Shown: positions 1 through 7,348, numbered from the stretch's first letter. The stretch: 57,451 nucleotides of DNA from Sphaerisporangium sp. (GCA_025964675.1 JAOPYI010000223.1:1-57451), one strand, 5' to 3'. Made by a program: numbers and translations. The notes: generated by a model not told the origin, from the letters alone.

Positions 1-146
1 TCGGGTTCCCGGCGCCGGTGCTCCTGCACAGCCGCTTGGACCGGGATGGCGGCGTAGCATTTCGGGCAGACCGTGATCTTCTGGTGATGGCGGCGGGCGG
101 ATGGTTTCAAGCGGCACCTCGTTTGCCGGCGGGGAGCCGCAACCAT
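1..146 (-). CDS. partial ORF with a CPKC zinc-knuckle-like motif, running off the left edge
   Basis: An open frame starts at an ATG (complement of 144-146) and leaves the window still open. It is basic and carries KITVCPKCYAAIPV followed by QEHRRRE, which looks like half of a zinc-binding CxxC protein. I recognise no family. From 147 to 407 both strands show only scattered coding-like fragments. On the minus strand a PVFLACPRSALRL stretch and a DRVDLGAWLAQHGDD stretch lie in different frames, which could be one frameshifted small gene. Support is weak because the partner CxxC, if any, is outside the window. Confidence 0.25.
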   Translation of the reverse strand, partial: MVAAPRRQTRCRLKPSARRHHQKITVCPKCYAAIPVQAAVQEHRRREP

Positions 147-407
147 GCGCTGGGCTACTGCACCTGATGTCGCCGACTCACTCGTCCCCTTCCGCCCCCT
201 GGCTCCCATTGTCGTCGCCGTGCTGCGCGAGCCACGCGCCGAGGTCGACGCGGTCTGCGGGGGTGAGGGGTACGGCGAGCGCCAGGAGGTGGAGCTCCCG
301 GGGCGGCAGCCGCAGTGCACTGCGGGGGCAGGCGAGGAAAACCGGGTGTTCGTCATCTTGTGTGGCCTTCCACGGGGGCCGTGTAGAGGGCCGTCCAACG
401 ATGCGTA

Positions 408-653
408 ATGTCGGACATCTCAGCAGATCAGTCCGGGTATACGTCCTGCATGGCTGAGGAGGGCGAGATTTTCCACCCCGGGATCAAGGTGACGCAGAGC
501 GGCATTTACCAGTGCGACGCTGGGTGTGGCCACCAGTGGTCGACGGACGTCCAGGGGAACGTCTTCCCGCCTCTGCCGAAGGGGTGCAAGGGCGGTGGGT
601 GGAGGCTGGCCACCAAGACGCCGAGAAGCGGCGAGGAGACCTACGGGTCTTGA
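408..653 (+). CDS. small Cys-rich protein, zinc-ribbon-like, function unknown
   Basis: An 81-residue frame; an internal ATG at 450 (MAEEGEIF) would give 67 residues and is an equally good start. The centre reads GIYQCDAGCGHQWSTD and then PLPKGCKGGGW, so Cys and His residues are spaced as in a compact zinc ribbon. The opening FHPGIKVTQSGIY resembles small proteins in which such a ribbon follows a short beta segment. I cannot name a family. It sits alone in the accessory region; 654-928 downstream holds nothing I can support. Confidence 0.45.
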   Translation: MSDISADQSGYTSCMAEEGEIFHPGIKVTQSGIYQCDAGCGHQWSTDVQGNVFPPLPKGCKGGGWRLATKTPRSGEETYGS

Positions 654-928
654 CGCGCGAGACCCGGGAGAGCCGCCGTCCGGAGGCGCGGGTCCTTCGC
701 CGAGTTACTGCAAGGCGCGGTTTGAGCTGTTAGGCGCCAAATGGATCGGGCGCTTTCCCTGTCCGCCAGGCCGACGGCAGAGCGCTGCTCATGCACGTCA
801 CTGCCGCTGGTGAGTCCTGCAAGGGCGGTGAACCGATCGCGGCGTCTGCAGCGCCGCTCTGGGGCGGCCGGTAACCGGTCCGGCCGCCCTCGAGCCCATG
901 GGTGGCGTAGTGGTGAGGTGGCTCGACT

Positions 929-1471
929 TCACCCTGTCTGCCCCGCGAGGTGCCCCTGAGCTCGGAGCAACCGATCCAAGTGCCCCTGAATGACCGGCGC
1001 GCTGGATTCGGCGACTCCCTTGACGTCCGGTGAGGATCCGGTCTGCAGCTCCTGTCTGCCCAGGCCCAAGGCCCCGCGATGGCCTTCTATCATCGCGGTG
1101 ATCCACGCCCGGTCGAAGGCCGAACCGGACAGCGAGGCCAGCCTTTCGTGCTCGGCCTTTTGCTCCGCTGACGGCTCCGAGGGCAGCGATACCCCCAGGC
1201 GGCGCGCGGTCCTTTTCAGCGAGGTGTCGAGCTTGGTGTGGTCGGCGACGAGTATGGCGCCGATCGAACGGACGGTATCTGATTCACCCTTGTCCTGGGC
1301 GGTCTTTCCGGCGGCGATCTCGGCAAGGTTGCCTTGATGCGCCTGCCTCAGGAAGTGTCTGTCCTGCTCCGATATCTCCATTTTCGCCGACGCCGGCAAT
1401 CCGCTCACCAACAGCAGCAGAACGACTACGGCGGCCGTTGCGATCCCCACGAACGGAACGCGCAGTGACAT
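929..1471 (-). CDS. DUF4142-type secreted or membrane-anchored protein
   Basis: The chosen ATG (complement of 1469-1471) is preceded by a GGGGGT ribosome-binding sequence and opens with MSLRVPFVG and a strongly hydrophobic segment ending in LPASAKM, a probable signal peptide. The remaining roughly 150 residues are helical and contain SEQDRHFLRQAHQGNLAEI, VADHTKLD and a second helix-rich half ending HLDRLLRAQGHL. This is the ferritin-like DUF4142 arrangement, a four-helix family usually exported in bacteria and of unclear function. Final length is 180 residues, normal for the family. No operon partner is visible. Confidence 0.7.
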   Translation of the reverse strand: MSLRVPFVGIATAAVVVLLLLVSGLPASAKMEISEQDRHFLRQAHQGNLAEIAAGKTAQDKGESDTVRSIGAILVADHTKLDTSLKRTARRLGVSLPSEPSAEQKAEHERLASLSGSAFDRAWITAMIEGHRGALGLGRQELQTGSSPDVKGVAESSAPVIQGHLDRLLRAQGHLAGQTG

Positions 1472-1709
1472 CGCTACCCCCTGAGGGCTTGGCGGTTGTT
1501 TCCCGTCTTTAGGCGCTTCCCGGTCGGGTGAGTACGTATGTGGGCGTACTCGGACATATAGGCGAATCACGACCATTTGATTGCAAGCCGCATTGCGGCC
1601 CCTCTTTCCACAGGACCAGGGCGAGCATGACGGTCTTCCACGCTGGATGCATGCGCGACTGGAAGCCTCGGGACGGTGGGGCTACTACGGTCGTCGAGGT
1701 CGGATGTCC

Positions 1710-1803
1710 TTCCCGACGGCTCGGAGACTTCTTTGCCGGTCCGGGAAGCCGAGGTGGGTTCGTCGTGCGAGCCAGACTCCCGTTCGATGGAGCAGCCAGA
1801 TGA
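1710..1803 (+). pseudogene. 3' end of a histidine kinase gene (remnant)
   Basis: The frame ending at the TGA at 1801-1803 reads AGPGSRGGFVVRARLPFDG, which is the usual C-terminal end of a HisKA_3/HATPase histidine kinase (G3 box then final beta strand). Upstream of about 1710 the frame no longer resembles a kinase and no catalytic boxes remain. Its stop overlaps the next ATG by four bases (ATGA), the normal coupling of kinase and regulator genes, so this is the preserved joint of a lost two-component operon. Confidence 0.5.
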
Positions 1804-1829
1804 TCCGCGTCCTGCTCGCCGATGCGTAA
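1800..1829 (+). pseudogene. first codons of a NarL-type response regulator, truncated
   Basis: The ATG at 1800 opens MIRVLLAD, the standard N-terminus of NarL/FixJ-type receiver domains, and then hits a stop three codons later. The break falls within a few bases of the end of the IS3-family remnant on the opposite strand, so the regulator was cut by that insertion. Only about eight codons survive. The call rests on the combination of the start motif, the ATGA overlap and the kinase-like end just upstream. Confidence 0.45.
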
Positions 1830-1998
1830 GGACCCGGCACAGGCGCTTCACCCCGAAGGCGTCCCGATGGTCGGTGACGAACTGGAAGCGACTCACCAGT
1901 TCGCCCAGGTCTCGGGCCATCGAGGCCACGGTCCGGTTCGGGTCCGACAGGTACAACGCGACGGCGTCGGCTTTGAACTCAGCCGATTAGGCCTTCAT
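1828..1998 (-). pseudogene. IS3-family transposase remnant (OrfA start joined to OrfB start)
   Basis: Read from the ATG at 1998: the third codon is followed by an in-frame TAA, then SAEFKADAVALYLSDPN and TVASMARDLG, the opening of an IS3-type OrfA helix-turn-helix. Directly after this comes SRFQFVTDHRDAF and VKRLCRVL, the opening of an IS3-type OrfB. The rest of OrfA and all of the DDE domain are missing. The element is therefore a deletion derivative with a nonsense codon, and it cannot make transposase. Its inner edge abuts the truncated response regulator at about 1826. Confidence 0.7.
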
Positions 1999-2035
1999 GG
2001 CCACGTGGAACTCCTTGGCCTGCGGATCTCCATGA

Positions 2036-2158
2036 CTCCAAGCCGCTCTGCCGCTCGGCTTGTCCACAGCGCTGGTCATTTTTGGCCTGGCCGCGCTGGC
2101 GGCCGCCATCCTCGCCGTGCCCTTGTTCTGCAGCGAACGACCCCGCCCGATGGATGCT
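2036..2158 (+). pseudogene. possible C-terminal membrane segment of a transporter (remnant)
   Basis: Between two stops, an open frame reads LQAALPLGLSTALVIFGLAAL and continues hydrophobically to LFCSERPRPMDAHGSA and a TGA. It looks like the last transmembrane helix and short cytoplasmic tail of a major-facilitator-type transporter. No start codon or earlier helices exist. Its stop overlaps the start region of the phosphatase-like remnant at 2154, as would be expected in an arsenic-resistance operon with an efflux gene before an arsC-like gene. The transporter class is a guess. Confidence 0.28.
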
Positions 2159-2525
2159 CACGGCTCGGCCTGACCGGTCAGAACAGTTGGCCGCCGCGCT
2201 CTGGGCCCGCAACAGCACGGTGCCGGCGGCATCGGCCGCCACTCAGCCGGCCACCATGGTCCACCCCACGGCCGTCGCCCGCCGCCATGGCTTGAACCTG
2301 GAGCAGGCTCAGCCCATCCATCTGGACGAGGTCGTACGCCCCGACGATGTGCTCGTGGCGGTCTGCGACAACGCCCACGAGCAGCTGCGGCGCGGTGACC
2401 ATCTGCACTGCTCGGTGCCCGACCGCGTCCGTGCCGGCACCGAGGACGCCCTCGTAAGCGCCTTTCACGACCTCGCCGACCGGATCGCCCGGCTGGCCCC
2501 CGCGGTCCACCCCCCACAGGAGTAA
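2154..2525 (+). pseudogene. low-molecular-weight phosphatase / ArsC-like protein lacking its P-loop
   Basis: From SEQLAAALWARNS onward the frame follows the actinobacterial LMW phosphatase/arsenate reductase family: VPAASAATQPATMVHP, LDEVVRPDDVLVAVCDNAHEQ, then HCSVPDRVRAGTEDA and a closing amphipathic helix. The N-terminal beta strand and CX5R catalytic loop that should precede the Arg/Ser-Gln-Leu-Ala helix are absent or scrambled. Without the P-loop Cys the protein cannot be a phosphatase or reductase. The 123 residues from the ATG at 2154 may still be expressed, but I treat it as a decayed gene. Confidence 0.5.
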
Positions 2526-3245
2526 GAGACATGCCTCAGACCTACCGACGCGATGATCTTAGCGTCGACCAGCCAAGCCGTCCGCCGACCTGCTCTCGGT
2601 GACGTGAAGGCTCAGCCATTGCTTTCCCGGAACCGAAAATCTTTAGTGGCCGGAGTAGACATCTGTGGCCGGTGGGGGTAGTGTTCCTGACATCGCAAGG
2701 AACGGATCCACCAGGGCAGAGCAGGACGTAGGCATCACGACGAACTGCCCGGACGAGTGTGGATAGTAGTAAAGAGGGCGCAGAAAGACGGGCAGAAGGT
2801 CGGACGTGCCAGGACCAAAGCAGTTGAAGGGTCCCGGCCGTGGACGCGCTGCCACAGCAGTAGCAGCGAACAAGAGGCAAGGTCGGACGTGCCAGGGCCA
2901 GCGCAGGTGAAGGGTCCCGGCCGTGGACGCGCAGCTGCGGCAAGTGGTGAATGGGCAGAAGGTCGGACGTGCCAGGACCGAAGCGGTTGAAGGGTCCCGG
3001 CCGTGGACGCGCAGCTGCTGCAGTGATGCATGAGGTCGAAGAAGCAGAGATAGTGAAAGGAGTGTTGAACGCCATCAGGATCGCCCGTTGTCGGCTGATG
3101 TTCGCCGCACGGGTACCGCGGCTCCACGGATTGGACGGTGGTCTACGGTCACGCATGCGCGATCCCCGCATCCCCGCCCGCATCGGGCGGCCAATGCGGA
3201 AGAAACAGATCGGCCCCAGGGCCGGTAGATGGTGTTGAACCTCGT
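2526..3245 (+). other. non-coding stretch containing three long direct repeats
   Basis: No frame here has convincing coding character. A 213-codon minus frame (2542-3183) is open only because the repeats lack stops in that frame. A plus-strand MHEVEEAEIVKGVLNAI stretch near 3024 is short and unmatched. The recognisable content is the repeat array listed separately. Confidence 0.5.
2796..3017 (+). repeat. three direct repeats of about 55-60 bp, spaced 80-83 bp
   Basis: Copies begin at 2796, 2879 and 2959, each with AAGGTCGGACGTGCCAGG followed by a variable ten bases and then GAAGGGTCCCGGCCGTGGAC. The copies differ at a handful of positions in the middle. The 20-25 bases between copies are unrelated. 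Repeats are too long and spacers too few and too short for a CRISPR array, and no cas gene is near. They may be a recombination product or a protein-binding array in the island. Confidence 0.75.
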
Positions 3246-3275
3246 GGGCCCCGGCGCATCATGGCGCCGGGGCCC
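3246..3275 (+). terminator. perfect 12-bp hairpin upstream of the MerR-type gene
   Basis: GGGCCCCGGCGC and GCGCCGGGGCCC pair across a six-base loop. There is no T-run, so it may be a weak terminator, a Rho-linked end or an operator. It ends 24 bases before the ATG at 3300. Confidence 0.5.
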
Positions 3276-3299
3276 CTGTTGGCATGGTGGGAAGGTTGT

Positions 3300-3770
3300 A
3301 TGGATCAAGCACCGATGGCGTCGGCCGTCCGCTCAGAGCCCAGGCTCCGCGACACCGCCGATAAGGCTGAAACGGCCGGCAAGGCCGACACCGCGGGAAG
3401 GGCCGATGGGCTCCCCGCCACGCCGAGTGACCTCTCCGGTCACCGGTTCGACGATGAGGACTACCCCGCCTACAGCATGGGCCGGGCCGCCGAGATCCTC
3501 GGCGTCACCCCGGCGTTCCTGCGCAACCTGGGCGCCGCCAAACTGATCGAGCCGCAGCGCTCCGAGGGCGGCCACCGCCGCTTCTCGCGCTACCAGCTGC
3601 GCCTGGCCGCCCGCGCCCGCGAACTGGTCGACCAGGGCACCGCCCTGGAGGCCGCCTGCCGCATCATCATCCTGGAAGACCAGCTCGCCGAAGCCCTGCG
3701 CATCAACACCGAACTCCAGCAGAGCCGCGACCACCACCAGCCCGACAACGCGAGCCGCCGCTCGGCCTGA
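3300..3770 (+). CDS. MerR-family-like transcriptional regulator (helix-turn-helix only)
   Basis: The ATG at 3300 follows GGGAAGG by four bases; a longer upstream frame lacks a site. After a low-complexity N-terminus rich in Ala/Asp/Lys, residues about 58-100 read YSMGRAAEILGVTPAFLRNL and SEGGHRRFSRYQLR, the winged helix-turn-helix of MerR proteins (tyrosine-leading first helix, GGHRR wing). A coiled-coil-like C-terminus with LEDQLAEALRINTEL follows. There is no Cys-based metal site, so no metal sensing can be claimed. In actinomycetes this short MerR type often stands alone. Target genes are unknown. Confidence 0.8.
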   Translation: MDQAPMASAVRSEPRLRDTADKAETAGKADTAGRADGLPATPSDLSGHRFDDEDYPAYSMGRAAEILGVTPAFLRNLGAAKLIEPQRSEGGHRRFSRYQLRLAARARELVDQGTALEAACRIIILEDQLAEALRINTELQQSRDHHQPDNASRRSA

Positions 3771-3833
3771 CGGTGGCCCCAAGGTTCCTGGCCGAAAAAC
3801 CAACGGATATAGCTCTGGCCTGCGGTGATGCGG

Positions 3834-3953
3834 TCAGGCGTCTGCCTTGAGCTCGGCGAACTCTGCGTGGGCTTGGGTGATGGCGTCGGGGTAGGCCTGG
3901 GCCTTGTCGTGTTCGGCGAGGGCGCGGTAGATGCTGGCCAGGCTCGGGCTGTG
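3834..3953 (-). pseudogene. C-terminal fragment of a TPR-type protein
   Basis: The last 39 codons before the stop read SLASIYRALAEHDKAQAYPD and AITQAHAEFAELKADA, the A/B helix pattern of tetratricopeptide repeats seen at the end of actinobacterial TPR regulators. The frame upstream is unrelated and has no plausible start. Fragmentary, so the parent gene cannot be named. 3954-4117 shows nothing else. Confidence 0.3.
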
Positions 3954-4117
3954 GCCTGGGAACGAGTTCGAGGAAATCAGGTCCCTCCGGAAATGGAACG
4001 GGCAGCGGTTGATCTTCCTCTGGCAATCGAGCGTTTGTGAGAGCATGCTGGCCTTGTCGAATAGGGTCGATCCTGCCGATAGCTCGCCAACGCCCGGCGG
4101 GGAGACTCGGGGGAGCC

Positions 4118-5338
4118 TGTAGGTGCCGAGAAAGGTGTCACGGTTGCTGAGCTGCGGTTTTGTCTGAGTGTTCGTGAGCGATTTGTCTGCGAGACGCTTG
4201 GTTGTCTGGCACCGTGAGTAGTCGTGGTCTTACGTTTGGTCTACCTGGTTCTGCTTCGCGTGTTCGGCTGGCTGGCCCTGCTGCCCCGTTCCGACGCGGC
4301 CAAGAACGCCGAGATTCTCGTGCTTCGTCATCAGGTCGCCGTCCTGCAGCGGCAGGTGAAGTCGCCGCGGCTGTCCTGGGCCGATCGGGCGCTGCTGTCC
4401 GGGCTGATCCGGCTGCTGCCCGCCGCTCATCGCCGGAGGCTGCGTCTGATCGTCTCGCCCCGGACGCTGCTGCGCTGGCACGCCGAGCTGGTCAAACGGC
4501 GTTGGACCTTCCCGCATCGGCGTCCGGGCCGGCCGCGCACCGTTGCCACGATCCGATCCCTGGTGCTGCAGATGGCCCGCGAGAATCCGTTGTGGGGGTA
4601 TCGCCGCATCGCGGGGGAGTTGGCCGGGCTCGGCCACCGGGTAGCACCCTCGACGGTATGGGCGATCCTCAAGGCCGCGGGCATCGATCCCGCACCGACC
4701 AGGGCGGGGCCGAGCTGGGCACAGTTCCTGACCGCGCAGGCCAAGACCATCGTGGCGGTCGATTTCTTCCACATTGACACCGCGTTCCTGCGCCGACTGT
4801 ACGTGCTGTTTCTGATCGAGCACGGCACCCGGAGAGTCCACCTGGCGGGCGTGACCGCACATCCCCACCGGCGCCTGGGCGGTGCAGCAGGCCCGCAACC
4901 TGCTCATGGACCTGCACGAACGGACCGGCGCCGACGCGTGGAGATTCCTGATACGCGATCGCGACGCCAAATACACGCCGGCGTTCGATGCGGTGTTCAC
5001 CGCGATCGGAGTACGCCTGATCCTCACCCCGATTCGGGCACCGAGGGCGAACGCGATCGCGGAAAGATGGATCTTGAGCGCACGGCGCGAGTGTCTGGAC
5101 AGAATGCTGATCGTCGGGCGGCGGCATCTGCAGCACGTCCTCGCCGACTACATCGACCACTACAACCGGCACAGACCGCACCGGACGCTGAATCAAATAC
5201 CGCCCGGCGGGCGAGCCGATCGCCCGCCGGCAACGGACTCGGCGGGCACCGCGCGGGTCATACGGCGCGACCGGCTCGGCGGGCTGATCCACGAGTATTC
5301 CCAGGTCGCATGATGTGACACAGTTTTCGGCACGCACA
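4118..5338. mobile_element. complete insertion sequence, about 1.22 kb, with imperfect terminal inverted repeats
   Basis: Left end at 4118 reads TGTAGGTGCCGAGAAAGGTG; the right end at 5314-5338 is, in reverse complement, TGTGCGTGCCGAAAACTGTG. They match at most positions, including GTGCCGA and TGTCAC. Between them lies a single transposase gene. I see no clean target duplication: left flank ends GGGGGAGCC and right flank begins GGCATGAAT. The IS sits at the 5' edge of a recombinase fragment, whose missing N-terminal part is not on the left side, so a deletion accompanied or followed insertion. Confidence 0.75.
4224..5313 (+). pseudogene. integrase-core (DDE) transposase with a +1 frameshift
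   Basis: Starting at GTG 4224, the protein has the actinobacterial IS layout: [50 protein letters not shown], then the catalytic domain with VAVDFFHID (first Asp). At a CCCC run at 4863-4866 one extra C throws the frame; deleting it restores [20 protein letters not shown]. The second frame (from about 4866, stop at 5313) supplies [11 protein letters not shown] (second Asp) and [10 protein letters not shown] (catalytic Glu), then [11 protein letters not shown]. All three acidic residues survive, so one base separates it from an intact enzyme. A sequencing error in the homopolymer is possible. Confidence 0.8.
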
Positions 5339-5563
5339 GGCATGAATCCGGGGGAGTGGACGCCCAGGGAACTCCGCCACAGCTTCGTCTCACTGCTCTC
5401 GGACAACGGCATACCGCTGGAAGAGATCTCTCGCCTTGTCGGTCACAGCAGCACAGCCACGACGGAAGCCGTCTACCGCAAGCAGATCCGCCCTGTACTG
5501 GAGACAGGTGCTCGGGCGATGGACCGGATCTTCGATCGCGAAGAGGGAAAATTTTCAGATTAA
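5339..5563 (+). pseudogene. tyrosine recombinase (integrase) C-terminal fragment
   Basis: Immediately after the IS right end the frame reads GMNPGEWTPRELRHSFVSLL, then ISRLVGHSSTATTEAVYRKQ. This contains the R-x-x-R/H box (RELRHSF), the H of LVGHSS and the nucleophilic Tyr of AVYRKQ, in the family's order. Catalytic Arg I and the whole N-terminal and core-binding domains are missing. The frame ends 9 bases inside the end of the convergent gene at 5555. It is what remains of the island's integrase. Confidence 0.75.
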
Positions 5564-6514
5564 ACCAAGAGCTTCTTCGGCAGAGGTGAAGCCGGTGCAA
5601 AAGCTTATGCAGCGGTGGCAATGAAGGACAGCGTCCGGGGAGTTGCGATTTGGTAGTTCGGTGAGCGTGTAATTGGGGATCTCGATCTTAGAGATTCGCG
5701 CGAGCGGGTCACGAGGGCGTGGTAGATACGAGATTTCATGAAGCTCTTCTACCTTGCGCACGACGGCATGTGCCGTAATGGGGTAAGTAGTTCCCGGGCT
5801 GTGGCGTTGACACTCCGTATCTCCGCAAATCGTGCAGCTATCGTCCGTATCAAGTTCCGCTGTCTTCTCGTAAACTTGGCCGGGCTGATGCTCGCACTCA
5901 GATAGATCGGAATCACAGACGGAGCAGTGCCGCTGAGCAGTGAAGCCAACCGACATCCCCATTCGAACATGCATTATGGACTGTCGGCATACATCGAACC
6001 AGGTGGTGCCATCTCGTTCGGCGACGCACCCAAATAGTCCCGCTGTAAGTTCGGCCAACCTATGCACGTAGTCATGGGCCTCGGACGCGTATGCGGTGTC
6101 CTCTAGATGATCAAAAGAGTTCACCGCAATGTTGAGAGCGGCTCGGGCACGTTGCTCTAGCCTGTCAAGATCGACTCCGGCGGCTGCCAGACACTTACGA
6201 AGCGCTGTCCATGCGCGTTGGCGAGCTCGCGTGATCGCCAAGCCTTCGTGCGGTATCCACGGCGCGGAAAGATCCAAGGGAGGTGGGACCTTGCAACGGC
6301 CAACTGAGAGTAGGTCCCGAAGGATCTGGCCGTACACGCGGCGCGCGTCGGAGAGAAGTTCTAGGCCGACGACTAACAAGATCTGGTTGCGAGCCGGGCC
6401 GCTGGGCGGAGGTAGCGAGACGCCGGTGCGGACAGCGTAACCCGCTGATCTTAGGCCGAGTAGAGAACGTGGAGGGCCGGTCCTGAACCAAATCGGATTC
6501 CGGGTCGGTTGCAT
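5555..6514 (-). CDS. unknown protein with three Cys/His clusters; second gene of a two-gene cassette
   Basis: I start it at the ATG at 6514, four bases after the stop of the upstream gene; a longer frame from 6556 would overlap that gene. It encodes 319 residues. The first half is helical (LLSDARRVYGQILRDLL, RARAALNIAVNSFDHLED). The second half has HCSVCDSDLSECEH, then CTICGDTECQRH and finally CHRCISFC, three metal-ligand-like clusters. The first two clusters are each followed by a G-x-x-Y turn, suggesting an internal duplication. Codon choice is AT-richer than in the core genes, consistent with transfer. I recognise no family; zinc binding is inferred only from the Cys/His pattern. Confidence 0.6.
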   Translation of the reverse strand: MQPTRNPIWFRTGPPRSLLGLRSAGYAVRTGVSLPPPSGPARNQILLVVGLELLSDARRVYGQILRDLLSVGRCKVPPPLDLSAPWIPHEGLAITRARQRAWTALRKCLAAAGVDLDRLEQRARAALNIAVNSFDHLEDTAYASEAHDYVHRLAELTAGLFGCVAERDGTTWFDVCRQSIMHVRMGMSVGFTAQRHCSVCDSDLSECEHQPGQVYEKTAELDTDDSCTICGDTECQRHSPGTTYPITAHAVVRKVEELHEISYLPRPRDPLARISKIEIPNYTLTELPNRNSPDAVLHCHRCISFCTGFTSAEEALGLI

Positions 6515-6518
6515 AATC

Positions 6519-7025
6519 TTAGGCTTGGCCGCCGCGCAGTAGCTCCCGAACCGCATCTACAACTTGCTCGCTAGGGCCGCTTATTTTTAGATTTTCAATT
6601 GTGCGGCCGTCTTCTAAAAGACGTCCCAAGCTTAGAGTCATGGTTGGCTCCTGTGCGTCATTTCCGCCACTCGCCCATGCGTTTCTAATGCGAGTGAGTA
6701 GTATTCGGGTAACTGAAACAACGCCTTCTTCGGCGAGGGCTTGGCCGATAAACATGGCTACTGCGAGTGCTATCTCTGAGCTGTACTCGCTGGCATAGGT
6801 GCGCTCAGAACTAGAGTGTGCCCACTCGGTGTTCACTCCAGCCTGGCGTAGAGCCTTCAGTGTTGATATATCCTCTGCCCGGTATTCGGCACGCCCATCA
6901 CGAACCCGCTGCGGGAGAATGAAGAGATCGGCTGGGTTCGGTGAGTCCAAGGGTAGATCGTGGAAGTAACCTGGGACCGGCAGTCGCTCTATCGTTACGC
7001 TTTCTGCAGCGCGGGAGTCAACCAT
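6519..7025 (-). CDS. unknown 168-residue protein; first gene of the cassette
   Basis: Starts at ATG 7025 after a GGAAGA site, 147 bases from the tRNA-Pro gene. The N-terminal third is polar (LPVPGYFHDLPLDSPNPADL, RVRDGRAEYRAEDISTLKAL). A hydrophobic helix, SEIALAVAMFIGQALAEEG, may be a core helix rather than a membrane span. The C-terminus reads MTLSLGRLLEDGRTIENLKI then GPSEQVVDAVRELL, a beta-beta-alpha pattern that could be a small ligand- or partner-binding domain. No catalytic motif is evident. It shares AT-rich codons with the gene behind it and the two are almost certainly one operon. Confidence 0.6.
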   Translation of the reverse strand: MVDSRAAESVTIERLPVPGYFHDLPLDSPNPADLFILPQRVRDGRAEYRAEDISTLKALRQAGVNTEWAHSSSERTYASEYSSEIALAVAMFIGQALAEEGVVSVTRILLTRIRNAWASGGNDAQEPTMTLSLGRLLEDGRTIENLKISGPSEQVVDAVRELLRGGQA

Positions 7026-7122
7026 GTCACCAGTCTTCCACGTAGAGTGCGCGGCAGCGGTCTAAACGGACCTTCGAACCAGACGGACGGCATAGTCACT
7101 CAGTTAGTCACCCAGAGAACGC

Positions 7123-7155
7123 AGAAGGCCGGTCCGAAGATCGGAACCGGCCTCT
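7123..7155 (-). terminator. hairpin 3' of tRNA-Pro
   Basis: AGGCCGGT and ACCGGCCT pair, extended by TCCGA/TCGGA with a one-base bulge, 17 bases beyond the 3' end of the tRNA on the minus strand. A likely tRNA transcript terminator. Confidence 0.6.
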
Positions 7156-7172
7156 GAGCTGGTACTGCTGGG

Positions 7173-7246
7173 TCGGGGTGGCGGGATTTGAACCCACGGC
7201 CTCTTCGTCCCGAACGAAGCGCGCTGCCAAGCTGCGCTACACCCCG
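7173..7246 (-). tRNA. tRNA-Pro (anticodon CGG)
   Basis: On the minus strand the acceptor arm CGGGGTG pairs with CACCCCG, the D arm is GCGC...GCGC, the anticodon stem CTTCG/CGAAG holds loop TTCGGGA (anticodon CGG), and the T arm is GTGGG TTCAAAT CCCGC. The discriminator base is A and CCA is not encoded. Length is 74 nt. It marks the border between the decayed region and the conserved core, as expected for an integration hot spot. Confidence 0.97.
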
Positions 7247-7348
7247 GTCGTGCTTGTGCTCGCATGAGTCTAGCGGACTTTGGTGGTGCTCGCGTCATCC
7301 GCTAGAGGCTGTAGGGGTTGCCGTGCCCGCCGATACGAAGCTCGTACG

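Noticed and set aside
2796-3017. CRISPR array
   Set aside because: Repeats of 55-60 bp, only three copies, spacers 20-25 bp, no cas genes.
2542-3183. 213-codon minus-strand ORF across the direct repeats
   Set aside because: Its amino-acid repeats merely mirror the DNA repeat; no ribosome-binding site and no family similarity.
7173-7246. second copy of the tRNA 3' end (att repeat) inside the window
   Set aside because: Looked for a duplicate of the T-arm and acceptor sequence in 1-7100 and saw none.
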